Below, in pieces: positions 37,077 to 46,009 of a stretch of 51,155 nucleotides of DNA. The stretch is taken from positions 1-51,155 of the forward strand of contig CALXOD010000030.1 in NCBI GenBank assembly GCA_944389925.1, written 5' to 3'. This DNA comes from an uncultured Victivallaceae bacterium. GTDB taxonomy: Bacteria; Verrucomicrobiota; Lentisphaeria; Victivallales; Victivallaceae. Below the pieces are notes generated by a model. That model made no database searches and had not been told where the DNA came from. It saw only the letters and a list, made by a program, of their open reading frames with translations. Position 1 is the first letter of the stretch. Every line of letters begins with the position of its first letter. Made by a program: the position numbers and the translations under genes.

Positions 37077-39251
37077 ATGATGTTACGTGCCCTTTTGCTG
37101 AGTACCTGTTTCAGTACTGCCGTTCTGGCTGCGGATTCGGCGGAACTGGCAATTCCTTCGGACGGCGGACGACTGCTGATTGACCGGCCCGTCGTCCTGA
37201 ACCATTCGGTAGAAATTCCGGAAAACGTGACGCTGGAATTTACCGGCAACGGCCGCCTGACTTTGCAGGAAGGCGTCACATTGACGATAAATGGTCCGCT
37301 GCAAGCGGGCGTATCCCAGATTTTCGACGGTCCCGGTCGGGTCACCGGACACTGCAAAGTGGCACAGGTGCCGATTCAATGGTTCGGCGCCGTAGCGGAC
37401 GATGATGGCGACGATTCCGAAGCCATCCGCCGCGCAGCGGAACTTGCCAGATATTCCCTCGCCCGCAAGCTGCTGATCCCTTCGGGCCGTTACCGCTTTT
37501 CCGGTGTGATCGAAATCCGCTGCAATGTCGATTGTTACGGCATTCTGGAAAAAATCTGCCGGGTAGATGAAAAACGTACGGTCGTCTCCACCGGTACCTT
37601 CACCCCCACCTACTATTCACTGGAACCGGCGCGCATCGATATTCTCCCGGATTCCGCCCCGATCAAACTGGATCCAGCCGCCATGGGGCCCATCCAAGCA
37701 GGCGCTCTGGCCATCCCGCATTACACCGGAATCAAAACGCTGGACCCGAAGCAGCCGGTCATTGATCTGGAGGAAGGCGGCACCTTGAACTTCTCCAGCA
37801 CCAATTTCTACTCCAGCCGTAAATGTCTGAAGGGCGATGAATATTATACACCGAACGATTACTGCAAACTGGTTTCGCCGCGCGGCCAGGTCTATCCGGA
37901 ATTCTGCTTCAGCTATGGTGCGGTAGACGGCGCGGATCCATGGAGCGCGGATCGAACCTATCGCCGCGGAGATTTCTGCAAGGTGGGCGAAACGTTGTTC
38001 AAGGCCACCTTCCCCTCCGGCCCCGGCAGCTCCTACACGCATCCCACGTTTGGGAAAGCCGATATCCCCGGTGTCGCCCCCGACCCCGCAACGCTCGAAA
38101 CCCGTTATCACTACACCTATGCCGACGGCACCAAAGATAAAGTAACCCTCTGGGTGAAAGTGACCGATACTGTCGAATATACCCCGCCACAGGAACCGTT
38201 GACCATTAACGGCCTCAATATCGAAATCCGCGGAGAAGACCCGCAGAACCGCACCAAACCATTCTACGACAGCACGCTGCAGGTCACCCGCAGCAATGTC
38301 ACCTTCAATCGGATGAACATCAGCGTCAAGGATCCGCTGTTGCTGGTATCGGTTCTGGCCAGCGTTCACCACTGTGCCTCGCTGGTGTTCAACGAATGCC
38401 ATTTCTCCGGGGCCACACAACACGGGCTGGGGTACAATATCATGCACGGTAACGCGGCGGACATCACTTACAACAACTGCACCTCGATCAACGCACGGGA
38501 CGCCATGGCCGGACGCCACGGCAAAAATATCACCATCAACGGTGGCCATTACGGCTGTATCGATGACCATTACGGGCTCAACTATACGATCCGCAACGCG
38601 AGCATCAACGCCCTGTCCACCTGGGTTCCCGGATACCTCACCCCCAAAGCCGACGTGTCCAAGTGGGAATTTCGTCCGCGCCAGGCAATCATCATCGGCG
38701 GCGGCGGCAACATCACCATTGAAAACTGCCGATTCTATAACGCCCTCGGTATTTTTCTATCCCGCACCGACATCGGCGATCTCGGCGGCAGCGTAGTCAT
38801 CCGCGACTGTTACGTCAAGAGCGACAGCAAGGTGGACATTGCCACCGTCATGACCCACCCTGAAGCCAATTTCGACTACGCCCATCCATTGATCATGCCC
38901 TCCCGGCTGCTGATCGACAACGTCGTGCTCGACGGAAAGGGCAAGCTCGGCGTGCGGATCAATCACAATCAGGGCCCCTCCTTCCCGCTGGTGATGCAGG
39001 GCTGCGACAGGCTGGGTGATATGGAGCTGCGCAATGTGAACGCGACCTTCCGCGACTGCGAATTCGAAGGAGCGAAATTCACCGTCGCCAACCAGCCCCG
39101 CGTCAGTTTCCTCGATTGCGTCTTCAACGGCGACAACCGGGGGATGACGGATGAATTTCTGGGACGCGCCTCCGGTAATCTGCTGGGGCGTGACGGCAAA
39201 ATATCCTGGAGTCTAAACCGAATCAATCCCGAACTCTACCGGGAGAAATAA
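37077..39251 (+). CDS. Secreted right-handed beta-helix (pectate-lyase-like) protein
   Basis: A 724-residue protein with a signal peptide (MMLRALLLSTCFSTAVLAA). After an N-terminal segment it has the Asp-rich start of many beta-helix enzymes (WFGAVADDDGDDSEAIRRA, ...IPSGRYRFSG). Long runs of short strands with NGG, NIT and NCR-type turns follow (DITYNNCTS, NITINGGHYGC, NITIENCRFYN, VVIRDCYVKS), typical of parallel beta-helices such as polysaccharide lyases and GH28-like proteins. No diagnostic catalytic triad could be named. A middle segment (residues about 280-370) with WSADRTYRRGDFCKVG resembles a small carbohydrate-binding insertion of the kind found in chitinases and phage tail proteins. 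Ribosome site AAAGG lies before the ATG. A terminator follows. Polysaccharide cleavage or surface binding is likely but unproven. Confidence 0.8.
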   Translation: MMLRALLLSTCFSTAVLAADSAELAIPSDGGRLLIDRPVVLNHSVEIPENVTLEFTGNGRLTLQEGVTLTINGPLQAGVSQIFDGPGRVTGHCKVAQVPIQWFGAVADDDGDDSEAIRRAAELARYSLARKLLIPSGRYRFSGVIEIRCNVDCYGILEKICRVDEKRTVVSTGTFTPTYYSLEPARIDILPDSAPIKLDPAAMGPIQAGALAIPHYTGIKTLDPKQPVIDLEEGGTLNFSSTNFYSSRKCLKGDEYYTPNDYCKLVSPRGQVYPEFCFSYGAVDGADPWSADRTYRRGDFCKVGETLFKATFPSGPGSSYTHPTFGKADIPGVAPDPATLETRYHYTYADGTKDKVTLWVKVTDTVEYTPPQEPLTINGLNIEIRGEDPQNRTKPFYDSTLQVTRSNVTFNRMNISVKDPLLLVSVLASVHHCASLVFNECHFSGATQHGLGYNIMHGNAADITYNNCTSINARDAMAGRHGKNITINGGHYGCIDDHYGLNYTIRNASINALSTWVPGYLTPKADVSKWEFRPRQAIIIGGGGNITIENCRFYNALGIFLSRTDIGDLGGSVVIRDCYVKSDSKVDIATVMTHPEANFDYAHPLIMPSRLLIDNVVLDGKGKLGVRINHNQGPSFPLVMQGCDRLGDMELRNVNATFRDCEFEGAKFTVANQPRVSFLDCVFNGDNRGMTDEFLGRASGNLLGRDGKISWSLNRINPELYREK

Positions 39252-39286
39252 GTGGAACACAAGAGGAGTCGACAACTGGAAGAGGT

Positions 39287-39320
39287 TGCGCCGGAAGATG
39301 ATCTTCCGGCGCATTTTTTT
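39287..39320 (+). terminator. Rho-independent terminator
   Basis: A perfect 13-bp inverted repeat, TGCGCCGGAAGAT and ATCTTCCGGCGCA (39287-39313), is followed by seven T residues. It ends the beta-helix gene. The left side is not T-rich in the opposite direction, so it is mainly rightward. Confidence 0.92.
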
Positions 39321-39337
39321 CTGAAGGAATTTTTATT

Positions 39338-40207
39338 TCAGACATCTGGCGCATGTGTCCAGCGTTTCCGGTATTCGCCCGGAGACAGCCCGGCGATTCG
39401 GTGAAAGGCATGATAAAAATAGTGTGGATCATGATGTCCCAGACATTCCGCCACTTCGGTTAAGCGCCATTCCGTACGAATCAGCAACTCCGTTGCCCGT
39501 TGCAGGTAACGTTGATCCAGATACTGTTTCAGCGGCACACCGACCTTGCGCAGAAAAATCCGGGACAACGCCGACGGCGTCATTCCCATGGCCTCAGCCA
39601 GTTCCGCCACCCGGACCTGTGCTACCGGAGTATTTTCGAGCACTGTCAACATCGGGGAAAAAGCACGAAACAACTCCTGGCGCAACAGCAATCGCTCCTG
39701 TATCGTCTCCAGAAACTCAAACAGTCCCCCGATCAATGCAGCAGATCTGCTTCCAAACCGTCCCGCAGTCCAGCAACTGTCAAAATAACGATTCAATTCC
39801 ACCTGGTGAATACTTACTAATCCGGGTGATTCTGAAAAAACCGATCGCCGGGCACCGTCAGTCAGCAGAAAATGGGCATAATACAGAGATACGCCCGGAG
39901 AATACACCACTTCAAAAGGATGTTCCGCATTCAAAAGATAGATCCGATCCGGGACAAAGGAGTATTTCCTGCCATCAATCGTCACCATGCCGCCGGAAGT
40001 TTCTCCACGGAACCGGAACAATCGGCAAAATGGCGGTGCCGGATGGCAATACCGTTCCACTTCCGTCCGGAAACTGCAGCCGGTTCGATAAACATCCAGA
40101 TTCAGCAGCAGCGGCCTGTCCGTCCCAATCTCTAACCGTAACCGGTCTCCTGCCGCGCCAAGATCGCGCTGCTCAAATGTTCTCGAAATCAGTTTTACCT
40201 GATTCAT
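39338..40207 (-). CDS. AraC-family transcriptional regulator
   Basis: A 289-residue regulator. The N-terminal part is cupin-like (RPLLLNLDVYRTGCSFR, FCRLFRFRGETSGGMVTIDGRKY, EHPFEVVYSPGVSLYYAHF). The last 100 residues form the double-HTH: VAELAEAMGMTPSALSRIFLRKVGVPLKQYL and ATELLIRTEWRLTEVAECLGHHDPHYFYHAFHRIAGLSPGEYRKRW. Such proteins usually sense a sugar and activate nearby catabolic genes. The start could be ATG 40207 or a GTG at 40228 that overlaps the upstream gene's stop. The ATG is preferred because ACGGA precedes it, and the GTG has no ribosome site. It is co-directional with the GntR/LacI-type regulator. Confidence 0.92.
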   Translation of the reverse strand: MNQVKLISRTFEQRDLGAAGDRLRLEIGTDRPLLLNLDVYRTGCSFRTEVERYCHPAPPFCRLFRFRGETSGGMVTIDGRKYSFVPDRIYLLNAEHPFEVVYSPGVSLYYAHFLLTDGARRSVFSESPGLVSIHQVELNRYFDSCWTAGRFGSRSAALIGGLFEFLETIQERLLLRQELFRAFSPMLTVLENTPVAQVRVAELAEAMGMTPSALSRIFLRKVGVPLKQYLDQRYLQRATELLIRTEWRLTEVAECLGHHDPHYFYHAFHRIAGLSPGEYRKRWTHAPDV

Positions 40208-40221
40208 TCGTCGAAAATCCG

Positions 40222-41337
40222 TCAGCACCGGGCGCTGTCGCGCAGGACCGGCTGCAGCAGAATCCTTTCCACCGGAGCCGGCTCCGACTCCTGCCGGTCC
40301 AGCAGCCGCAACAGCAATTCGGCGCTGCGCCGCCCGATTTCATAGGCCTGAATGTCAATCTCCGGCGGCAACGGGTGCAGCCCATGCAGAAAATAATAAT
40401 TGTTGTCGCAGGAGACCAGCGGCACATCAGTAACCGGTTCCCTGCCGAGACTCCGCAAGATCTGATAAATCGGTGCGGTATAAACGTCCCCGGAAATAAA
40501 AAATCCGACCTTCTGTCCGGCAGCACGAGCCAGTATTTCCCGCACGCGCTCCGTCCCGGCAGCAATGAATTCCGGTACAGTCAACTCGCCCAGATCCAGA
40601 TCCAGGTGTTCCAGCGGCAAATCACCAATTGCTTTCCGAAATGCCGCCATCCGTTCCCGTCCGAGCGCCAGACGCATACTGCCGACATAAACGACTTTTC
40701 CGCATTGTCTGCGGCGCAGATATTCACCGGCAAGAATGCCCGTAAGCGGATTATCGTAAGTCACATGAGAAAAAGAATCCGCTCCGGAACTCTGCCCCAT
40801 TGCCCGCACGAAAACCAGATCGGAAAAGTGGTTCAGGTCCTGATCCGTCACCCCATCTCCGGCATGGAGAATGACGGCGCCGTCCACTTCATTCTTCAGA
40901 TAGTGCACATAGGATTCGTCATCCGGATTAACGGCCTGAATCAGCATGGCAAACTGTCGGGCACCAATCACTGCGCTGATTCCTTCACTGACGATGTTAT
41001 ACAGCGTCGGCAAAACCGGCTGCCAGCGGTCCGGACCATTGGCCGGCAAGACACTTTTCCGGGTCAGAAAGAAGATTCCTATGCGCTTCTTGTATTTCAC
41101 GAAAGTCCCGACTCGGGAACGACGTTCAATCAATCCCTGTTGCTCCAGCGCGTCCAGCGCCTTGCAGACGGTCAGAGGATTGACGGAATACTCCTGAGCC
41201 AGCCGGGTAACCCCGGGCAGTTTGCCGGTCAACAAACCGCTGCGGATCTGCCGTGCCAGTTCTGCGGCAATCCCGTCATGCTTGCAGGCAATCCGGCTGC
41301 GGATCGGAATGACAAAATCCGAAGACTTTTCCACCAT
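40222..41337 (-). CDS. GntR/LacI-type hybrid transcriptional regulator
   Basis: A 371-residue repressor-like protein. Residues 10-80 are a GntR winged helix (IAAELARQIRSGLLTGKLPGVTRLAQEYSVNPLTVCKALDALEQQGLIERRSRVGTFV). The rest is a LacI-type periplasmic-binding-like ligand domain (KRIGIFFLTRKS, EVDGAVILHAGD, VTYDNPLTGILAGEYL, PLVSCDNNYYF). The architecture is that of AraR-like regulators that bind a sugar. A consensus promoter and a GAGGAGAGG ribosome site precede it. Its TATA-rich upstream region contains repeated TATATTATAACTATATTATAA, a possible self-operator. It starts a two-gene regulator unit with the AraC gene. Its targets are likely the adjacent glycan genes. Confidence 0.92.
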   Translation of the reverse strand: MVEKSSDFVIPIRSRIACKHDGIAAELARQIRSGLLTGKLPGVTRLAQEYSVNPLTVCKALDALEQQGLIERRSRVGTFVKYKKRIGIFFLTRKSVLPANGPDRWQPVLPTLYNIVSEGISAVIGARQFAMLIQAVNPDDESYVHYLKNEVDGAVILHAGDGVTDQDLNHFSDLVFVRAMGQSSGADSFSHVTYDNPLTGILAGEYLRRRQCGKVVYVGSMRLALGRERMAAFRKAIGDLPLEHLDLDLGELTVPEFIAAGTERVREILARAAGQKVGFFISGDVYTAPIYQILRSLGREPVTDVPLVSCDNNYYFLHGLHPLPPEIDIQAYEIGRRSAELLLRLLDRQESEPAPVERILLQPVLRDSARC

Positions 41338-41385
41338 ACCCTCTCCTCAATTTCAATAAAGACCAATATTATATATTATAACTAT

Positions 41386-41414
41386 ATTATAACATATAGA
41401 GAAACACTTGTCAA
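41386..41414 (-). promoter_or_regulatory. Consensus sigma-70-type promoter for the GntR/LacI regulator
   Basis: Read leftward, TTGACA (41414-41409) and TATAAT (41391-41386) are both perfect with a 17-bp spacer. Between the start site and the ATG lies a TATATTATA-type repeat that could serve as operator. The gap 41415-41521 shows no other feature except an isolated GGAGAGGAG and ATG at 41467, discussed under rejected items. Confidence 0.9.
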
Positions 41415-41521
41415 GAGTATCAGGGCAAAAAAATCCCCAAAACCTGCCGGAGAGGAGAAAAGATAAATGATAAAGAAGAAGCGTAATCCTCCAGCGGAAG
41501 CCATCGACTGGTGGGCTAAGA

Positions 41522-42745
41522 CTAGATTCTTTCGCGCCAGAGCACCTCATCCAGTCGGCTGGATGCACCAAGCCGGTTCAGCAACGCCAGATGCGCGTAG
41601 AAGTCTCCCACCATGCCGAGTTCATGAGAATCTCCACCGAAACTCAGGCGAACCCCTCGCTCCAGACACATGGAAACAAATTCCGGCGGAGGGGCACCAT
41701 GGTGAAAATTCAGTTCTGCCGCAACTCCATAACGGGCCAGCAACTCCGCCACCGGCTGCCACAAAGTTGCCGTCCACGCTTCCGGTTCCCCGCGCAATAC
41801 CCGGAAAGGGTGTGCCAGAATATCCGGCTTCTGCCGCAGATGCGCCTCCGTCAACCCCAGGAAGGCAAGGCGCTTTTCCTCCATCGTTCCCGCCTGCTCC
41901 GGAAGTGAATGTACCGCCGCCAGACGCAATGCAGAACGCTCCAGGACAGTCTCAGGAACAACCAGTTTTCCCTGCCAGTCAATATCGATTTCCAATCCTG
42001 CGCGGGCGAAGTCGTCCCCCTGCTCCCGGCAGAGTCGGGAATAGGCTTCGGCTAAATTCTGATCTGTCGCCGCGAGTCCCCGGCGCCAGGGTACTTTCTC
42101 CAGACAGGCCGTGCGAGAAAAAAACAAATGCAATGTGTGCTCCGTAAAGGTCATTCCCTCCAGTCCGACCCAGCGCCCCATGGCAACTGCCCGGGGAACC
42201 GTCATATTCTCACAGCAGTACGCATACGGTGTATGATTGTGCAGGTCCCGCAGGTGTAATCCTTCCGGCAGTCGCAGCTGCTCCTGTCGCAATACAACCC
42301 CGCCGGCACCGTCAGTTTCCAGCAGCAGGAAAATAAAAGGGGCTTGCATCAATGGCGGCAAATTTTCTCCTGTCTTCCCCCGGTCTGTCCCCCACCTCCA
42401 GATCCGGTTCCAGCCGGCAGCATTTTGAACCCGGATACCGACAGCATCGACCGTTACGGTTATATCTGCTACCGTCTGTTCCCGGGGCGGCTCTCCGGAC
42501 TTCGGCGCGACCAGAAACGGCAATTGACTATCAGCCAATTCCTTATACAAACACTGTTCCGTTTCCGGCGTATCGGCGACAATTCCCCCTGTTATCACCA
42601 GATCGGGATGGTGAAAACGCTTCGCCCGCCGCAGCAGCCGGTGCAGAAAAGAATCGGCCAACTGTTCCGGATGCGTCGGATATTCCGGCCGCTCTCCCGT
42701 CAACTGTTGCCCCGCAATCATTCCCGTCAAGAGAATTTTCGCCAT
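41522..42745 (-). CDS. PHP-domain phosphoesterase-like protein
   Basis: A 407-residue protein. The C-terminal 245 residues are a PHP domain of the histidinol-phosphatase type: DLHNHTPY (about residue 168), TFTEHTLHL, EIDIDW, AVHSLPE, ILAHPFRVL and SFGGDSHELG. These carry the His, Asp and Glu metal ligands. The N-terminal 150 residues (ILLTGMIAG, PDLVITGGI, QLPFLVAPKSG) have the rhythm of a calcineurin-like phosphoesterase but lack its metal-binding signature (DxH, GNH), so they are probably degenerate. No substrate can be assigned. The ATG at 42745 has GGAG about 10 nt upstream. The open frame extends to 42823, inside moxR. It lies 25 bp after the MoxR gene and is likely co-transcribed. Confidence 0.8.
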   Translation of the reverse strand: MAKILLTGMIAGQQLTGERPEYPTHPEQLADSFLHRLLRRAKRFHHPDLVITGGIVADTPETEQCLYKELADSQLPFLVAPKSGEPPREQTVADITVTVDAVGIRVQNAAGWNRIWRWGTDRGKTGENLPPLMQAPFIFLLLETDGAGGVVLRQEQLRLPEGLHLRDLHNHTPYAYCCENMTVPRAVAMGRWVGLEGMTFTEHTLHLFFSRTACLEKVPWRRGLAATDQNLAEAYSRLCREQGDDFARAGLEIDIDWQGKLVVPETVLERSALRLAAVHSLPEQAGTMEEKRLAFLGLTEAHLRQKPDILAHPFRVLRGEPEAWTATLWQPVAELLARYGVAAELNFHHGAPPPEFVSMCLERGVRLSFGGDSHELGMVGDFYAHLALLNRLGASSRLDEVLWRERI

Positions 42746-42770
42746 AAGCCCCGATCTCCTTCTTCCCGTC

Positions 42771-43703
42771 TCAAACCGGCATGGAAATCCGGTCAAGCAA
42801 TTCCGCCACCAACGCGGAGGCATTCAAACCGGAATACCGGCTCTCATTGGAGAGCCGCAGGCGGTGCGGCAACACTGCCGGCGCCATTTTCCGGACATCA
42901 TCCGGCATGACAAAGTCGCGTCCGTCGAGCAGAGCCGCTGCCCGGGCGCAATCTGCCAGCATCAGCAGTGCCCGCGGACTGCATCCGAGCATAATCCGGG
43001 AATCTTCCCGGGTTGCCCGGATGATTTGAGCCAAATACGTCGCGACCGACCGCTCCAAGGCGATCCGACGGAGCTCGGTACGCAACGCCAGAATATCTGT
43101 TCCGCAGATAACCGGCTTCACTTCGGAAAGCGGATCTTGCCGTTCCCGGTCGGAAAGCATTTCCAGTTCGGCATCCACATCGGGATATCCCAGAGAAAGG
43201 CGCATGGCGAATCGGTCCAGCTGGGCTTCCGGAAGCGGATAAGTACCTTGAAATTCAATCGGATTTTCAGTGGCGATCACAAAAAACACTTCCGCCAGCT
43301 GCCGGCTGGTCCCGTCGCAGGTAACCTGCCGTTCGCACATACATTCAAGCAAGGCCGATTGCGTGCGCGGCGAAGCACGGTTGATTTCATCCGCCAGCAG
43401 CACGTTGGTGAAAACCGGACCGGGACGAAATTCAAAAGAACCATTACGCGGATCGTAAACCGAGGTTCCCACAATATCCGAAGGCAGCAAGTCCGGAGTG
43501 AACTGTACCCGACGAAATTCCAGAGAAAGGGAACGGGCCAGAGCTTTGGCCAGCGTGGTTTTCCCCACGCCCGGGACATCATCCAGCAGTACATGTCCAC
43601 CGGCAACGAAGGCAATCAGCAATCGCTCCACTATTTCTGATTTGCCGCGAATCACCCGATTCAAATTGGCACGCAGCAGCTCCAGTTTCTTCAATTCTTC
43701 CAT
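42771..43703 (-). CDS. MoxR-family AAA+ ATPase
   Basis: A 310-residue MoxR ATPase. It has the pre-Walker IRGKSEIVERLLIAFVAGGHVLLDDVPGVGKTT (Walker A at about residues 45-50), Walker B NVLLADEINRA, sensor 1 VIATENPIEFQGTYPLPEAQLDRF and the lid region CSPRALLMLADCARAAALLDGRDFVMPDDV. MoxR proteins act as chaperones that activate or insert metal centres, usually next to DUF58 and VWA-domain genes. None of these is present here: its neighbours are a U32 protein upstream and a PHP protein downstream. The start at 43703 is followed by the usual KKLELLRANL helix. The ribosome site is modest. Confidence 0.92.
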   Translation of the reverse strand: MEELKKLELLRANLNRVIRGKSEIVERLLIAFVAGGHVLLDDVPGVGKTTLAKALARSLSLEFRRVQFTPDLLPSDIVGTSVYDPRNGSFEFRPGPVFTNVLLADEINRASPRTQSALLECMCERQVTCDGTSRQLAEVFFVIATENPIEFQGTYPLPEAQLDRFAMRLSLGYPDVDAELEMLSDRERQDPLSEVKPVICGTDILALRTELRRIALERSVATYLAQIIRATREDSRIMLGCSPRALLMLADCARAAALLDGRDFVMPDDVRKMAPAVLPHRLRLSNESRYSGLNASALVAELLDRISMPV

Positions 43704-43727
43704 GCTACACTCTTTTCCCGATGTTTT

Positions 43728-45953
43728 TTACAGCAGTCCTGTCTCGAAATTGAAAGTCGCGGTATCCCGCGCGTCCCAGTTGGCATTGGTAATGTCATAA
43801 AAATCCAGCATTCCCGGCAATCGCGGTACCGACACAATCCGCCGCGGATAAATCCGGGTCAACCCGCTCAAACGATCATAGCGAGCCATGTATTCATTGC
43901 CGCGCGCATCCCGGAACAGTCCTTCCACCGGAATTTTCGCCCGGGTGACTAACAGCACCGGGCGGCCGAACCGGTATTGCTCCACCGGCAGCGGCGAATG
44001 AGCCGCCAGAGCCAGCAGGGCATCCTTCTCCAGCTCCACATGTCCCAGCACCTTGGACACACCATGTTCGGCAAGTTCCGCTACCGCCATGGAGTTACAG
44101 ATCGGCAGCGCTCCGCCGGCGGTGATCTCCACATCCCGGTACGGCTTCAGCAGTTCCAGACCGAACAATGCGGGGGTACGGAACCGACGCAATCCCTGTT
44201 CGTAGGCGATCCGGATCACTTTCTTCAGGGAATCCAGTTTCTGTTCCGGACAGAACTCCGGCAGGATCGCCTCTGTAGCGAGTTTGCCGACGTCGTAGAC
44301 GCTGACGGCGCGGATCGCCCGGCGGTTGCCGGGCTGTTCGCCATTGGGTTTCACGGCAACGGTCTCCGGGCAGGATCCGGGTTCCACCCGGACCGGTGTG
44401 ATTGACTGGTACAGTCTTCGAAACCGCTCCAGGCCGACGGCGGCATCGGAAAAGACGGCCTGAGGCTGAAGTTCCGTCTTGATGAAATCCCAGAATGCCC
44501 GGCGGACACGCTTCAACTCCGCTGCCGGGCAAAACCAGCGACCGTGAATCGTGCAGCGAATGTTCCCGGCGCGAAATACCTTTGAATCTGCCGCCCGGAA
44601 AACCTCTGTCAAAGTCGCTTCGTCCAGCGCATGCCGATCCGCCGCCGCCAGACTCCAGACTTGTGACCAGTCGGCGACCGGCGCATTGACGACTCGGACT
44701 TTCAATGCGGATTCGGTGCAGTCAATTTCCAAGTCCAGCGCCTTGCGCGGCGCCGGCAACGCCGCAATGCGCCCGGAATAATCCTCAAAGCTCTCGCCGA
44801 TTTTGAAGACCATCGCCCGCGGCGGCGTTTCCTTGTCGCAACAGATGAAAACCGTCTCCCCGGGATAAGCCTTCGTTTCACTGCGATTACGCACAAACAT
44901 CCGGGTAATGGTAAACGCCGGCCCTTCGTCTCCGCTCGCCGGTTGCAACCGGATCCGGTCGCCGACATGAAGTTTCCGGGCAGTGGTGAACCCAAAACCG
45001 TTATCCCGCACCTCCTCTACCTTGCCGCACAGCAAACCGGCAGCGCCGATGCTGTCGTGGCTGATCAGGGTTCGTGTCGATTCCGCGGAGTAAAAACCGT
45101 GTGACCAGCGGCGGCCGCAAGTCCGGGCCAGCAGATTGCGCGCCTCGCCCAACCGCTCGCGCCGTTCTTCTCCCGGCGCCGCATCCAACATCATCCGGTA
45201 AGCGGACACCACATTACGCACATAGTCGGGTTGGCGCAGTCTGCCTTCTATTTTCAAGGAAGCAACACCGAGCTCCGCAATCTCATCCAGCTGATCGATC
45301 ATACAGAGATCCTGCGGCGAGAAGAAAAACCCGTTCCCGTCCCGGCTGAAAAAGCGACGACGGCACGGCTGTTTGCACCGTCCCCGGTTGCCGCTGGCAC
45401 CTCCATGCCAGGAGGAAAAGAGACATTGGCCGGACAAGGAACAACACAAAGCCCCGTGCACGAACATCTCCAGTTCCATTCCCGGTGCCGCCGCCCGCAT
45501 GGCCCGCAGTTCGTCAAAAGGCACCTGACGCTCCAGAATCACCCGGCGGATCCCCAGTTCCGCGGCGATCTTCAAGCCCGCCGAATTATGAAACCCCATC
45601 TGAGTCGATCCGTGAATCACCAGTTGCGGGAAGCATTGCCGCACCATACGAAGCACACCGAGATCCTGTACGATCAGCGCATCCGGTCCGATTTCCGCAA
45701 GCAGTGCCAAATATTCGGCTACATCCGGTAACTCCGACTCCTTGACTACGGTATTGACCGTCACGTACACCTTGCGGCCGTTGGCATGGGCGTATTCGAC
45801 GATCCGGGCCATGGTGTCGGGCGTAAAATTTTCGCTCCGTTCCCGGGCGTTGAACCGGGCAAGTCCCGCATATACGGCATCGGCTCCGGCGTCAAAAGCG
45901 GCAAGAGCGGCGGCGGCATTTCCGGCCGGGGCGAGCAGTTCCATTTGTTTCAT
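43728..45953 (-). CDS. U32 family (peptidase-like) RNA-modification protein, large form
   Basis: A 741-residue member of the U32 family, of the long type with a C-terminal extension. The N-terminal ELLAPAGNAAAALAAFDAGADAVYAGL, QDLGVLRMVRQCFP and ERQVPFDELR blocks are typical. The Cys cluster HGALCCSLSGQC and GNRGRCKQPCRR follows near residues 165-195. Characterised bacterial members add hydroxyl groups to tRNA wobble uridine (TrhP) or to 23S rRNA (RlhA). The extended length resembles RlhA more than TrhP, but this is an inference. The ATG at 45953 has AAGGA 11 nt upstream and lies 57 bp after the ABC permease. A DUF3656-like middle region (RDNGFGFTTARKLHVGDRIRLQPASG) is present. Confidence 0.85.
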   Translation of the reverse strand: MKQMELLAPAGNAAAALAAFDAGADAVYAGLARFNARERSENFTPDTMARIVEYAHANGRKVYVTVNTVVKESELPDVAEYLALLAEIGPDALIVQDLGVLRMVRQCFPQLVIHGSTQMGFHNSAGLKIAAELGIRRVILERQVPFDELRAMRAAAPGMELEMFVHGALCCSLSGQCLFSSWHGGASGNRGRCKQPCRRRFFSRDGNGFFFSPQDLCMIDQLDEIAELGVASLKIEGRLRQPDYVRNVVSAYRMMLDAAPGEERRERLGEARNLLARTCGRRWSHGFYSAESTRTLISHDSIGAAGLLCGKVEEVRDNGFGFTTARKLHVGDRIRLQPASGDEGPAFTITRMFVRNRSETKAYPGETVFICCDKETPPRAMVFKIGESFEDYSGRIAALPAPRKALDLEIDCTESALKVRVVNAPVADWSQVWSLAAADRHALDEATLTEVFRAADSKVFRAGNIRCTIHGRWFCPAAELKRVRRAFWDFIKTELQPQAVFSDAAVGLERFRRLYQSITPVRVEPGSCPETVAVKPNGEQPGNRRAIRAVSVYDVGKLATEAILPEFCPEQKLDSLKKVIRIAYEQGLRRFRTPALFGLELLKPYRDVEITAGGALPICNSMAVAELAEHGVSKVLGHVELEKDALLALAAHSPLPVEQYRFGRPVLLVTRAKIPVEGLFRDARGNEYMARYDRLSGLTRIYPRRIVSVPRLPGMLDFYDITNANWDARDTATFNFETGLL

Positions 45954-46009
45954 ATCGTTTTCGATTCCTTTTCGAGCTGATGCGTTATTATTTTCGGCGG
46001 CGGCGCCAT

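Noticed and set aside
41467-42147. A + strand frame with a good ribosome site (GGAGAGGAG) starting at 41467
   Set aside because: After about 18 codons it runs antisense to the PHP gene and has a Pro/Arg-rich shadow composition. It may be the remnant start of a lost gene, but nothing supports a product.
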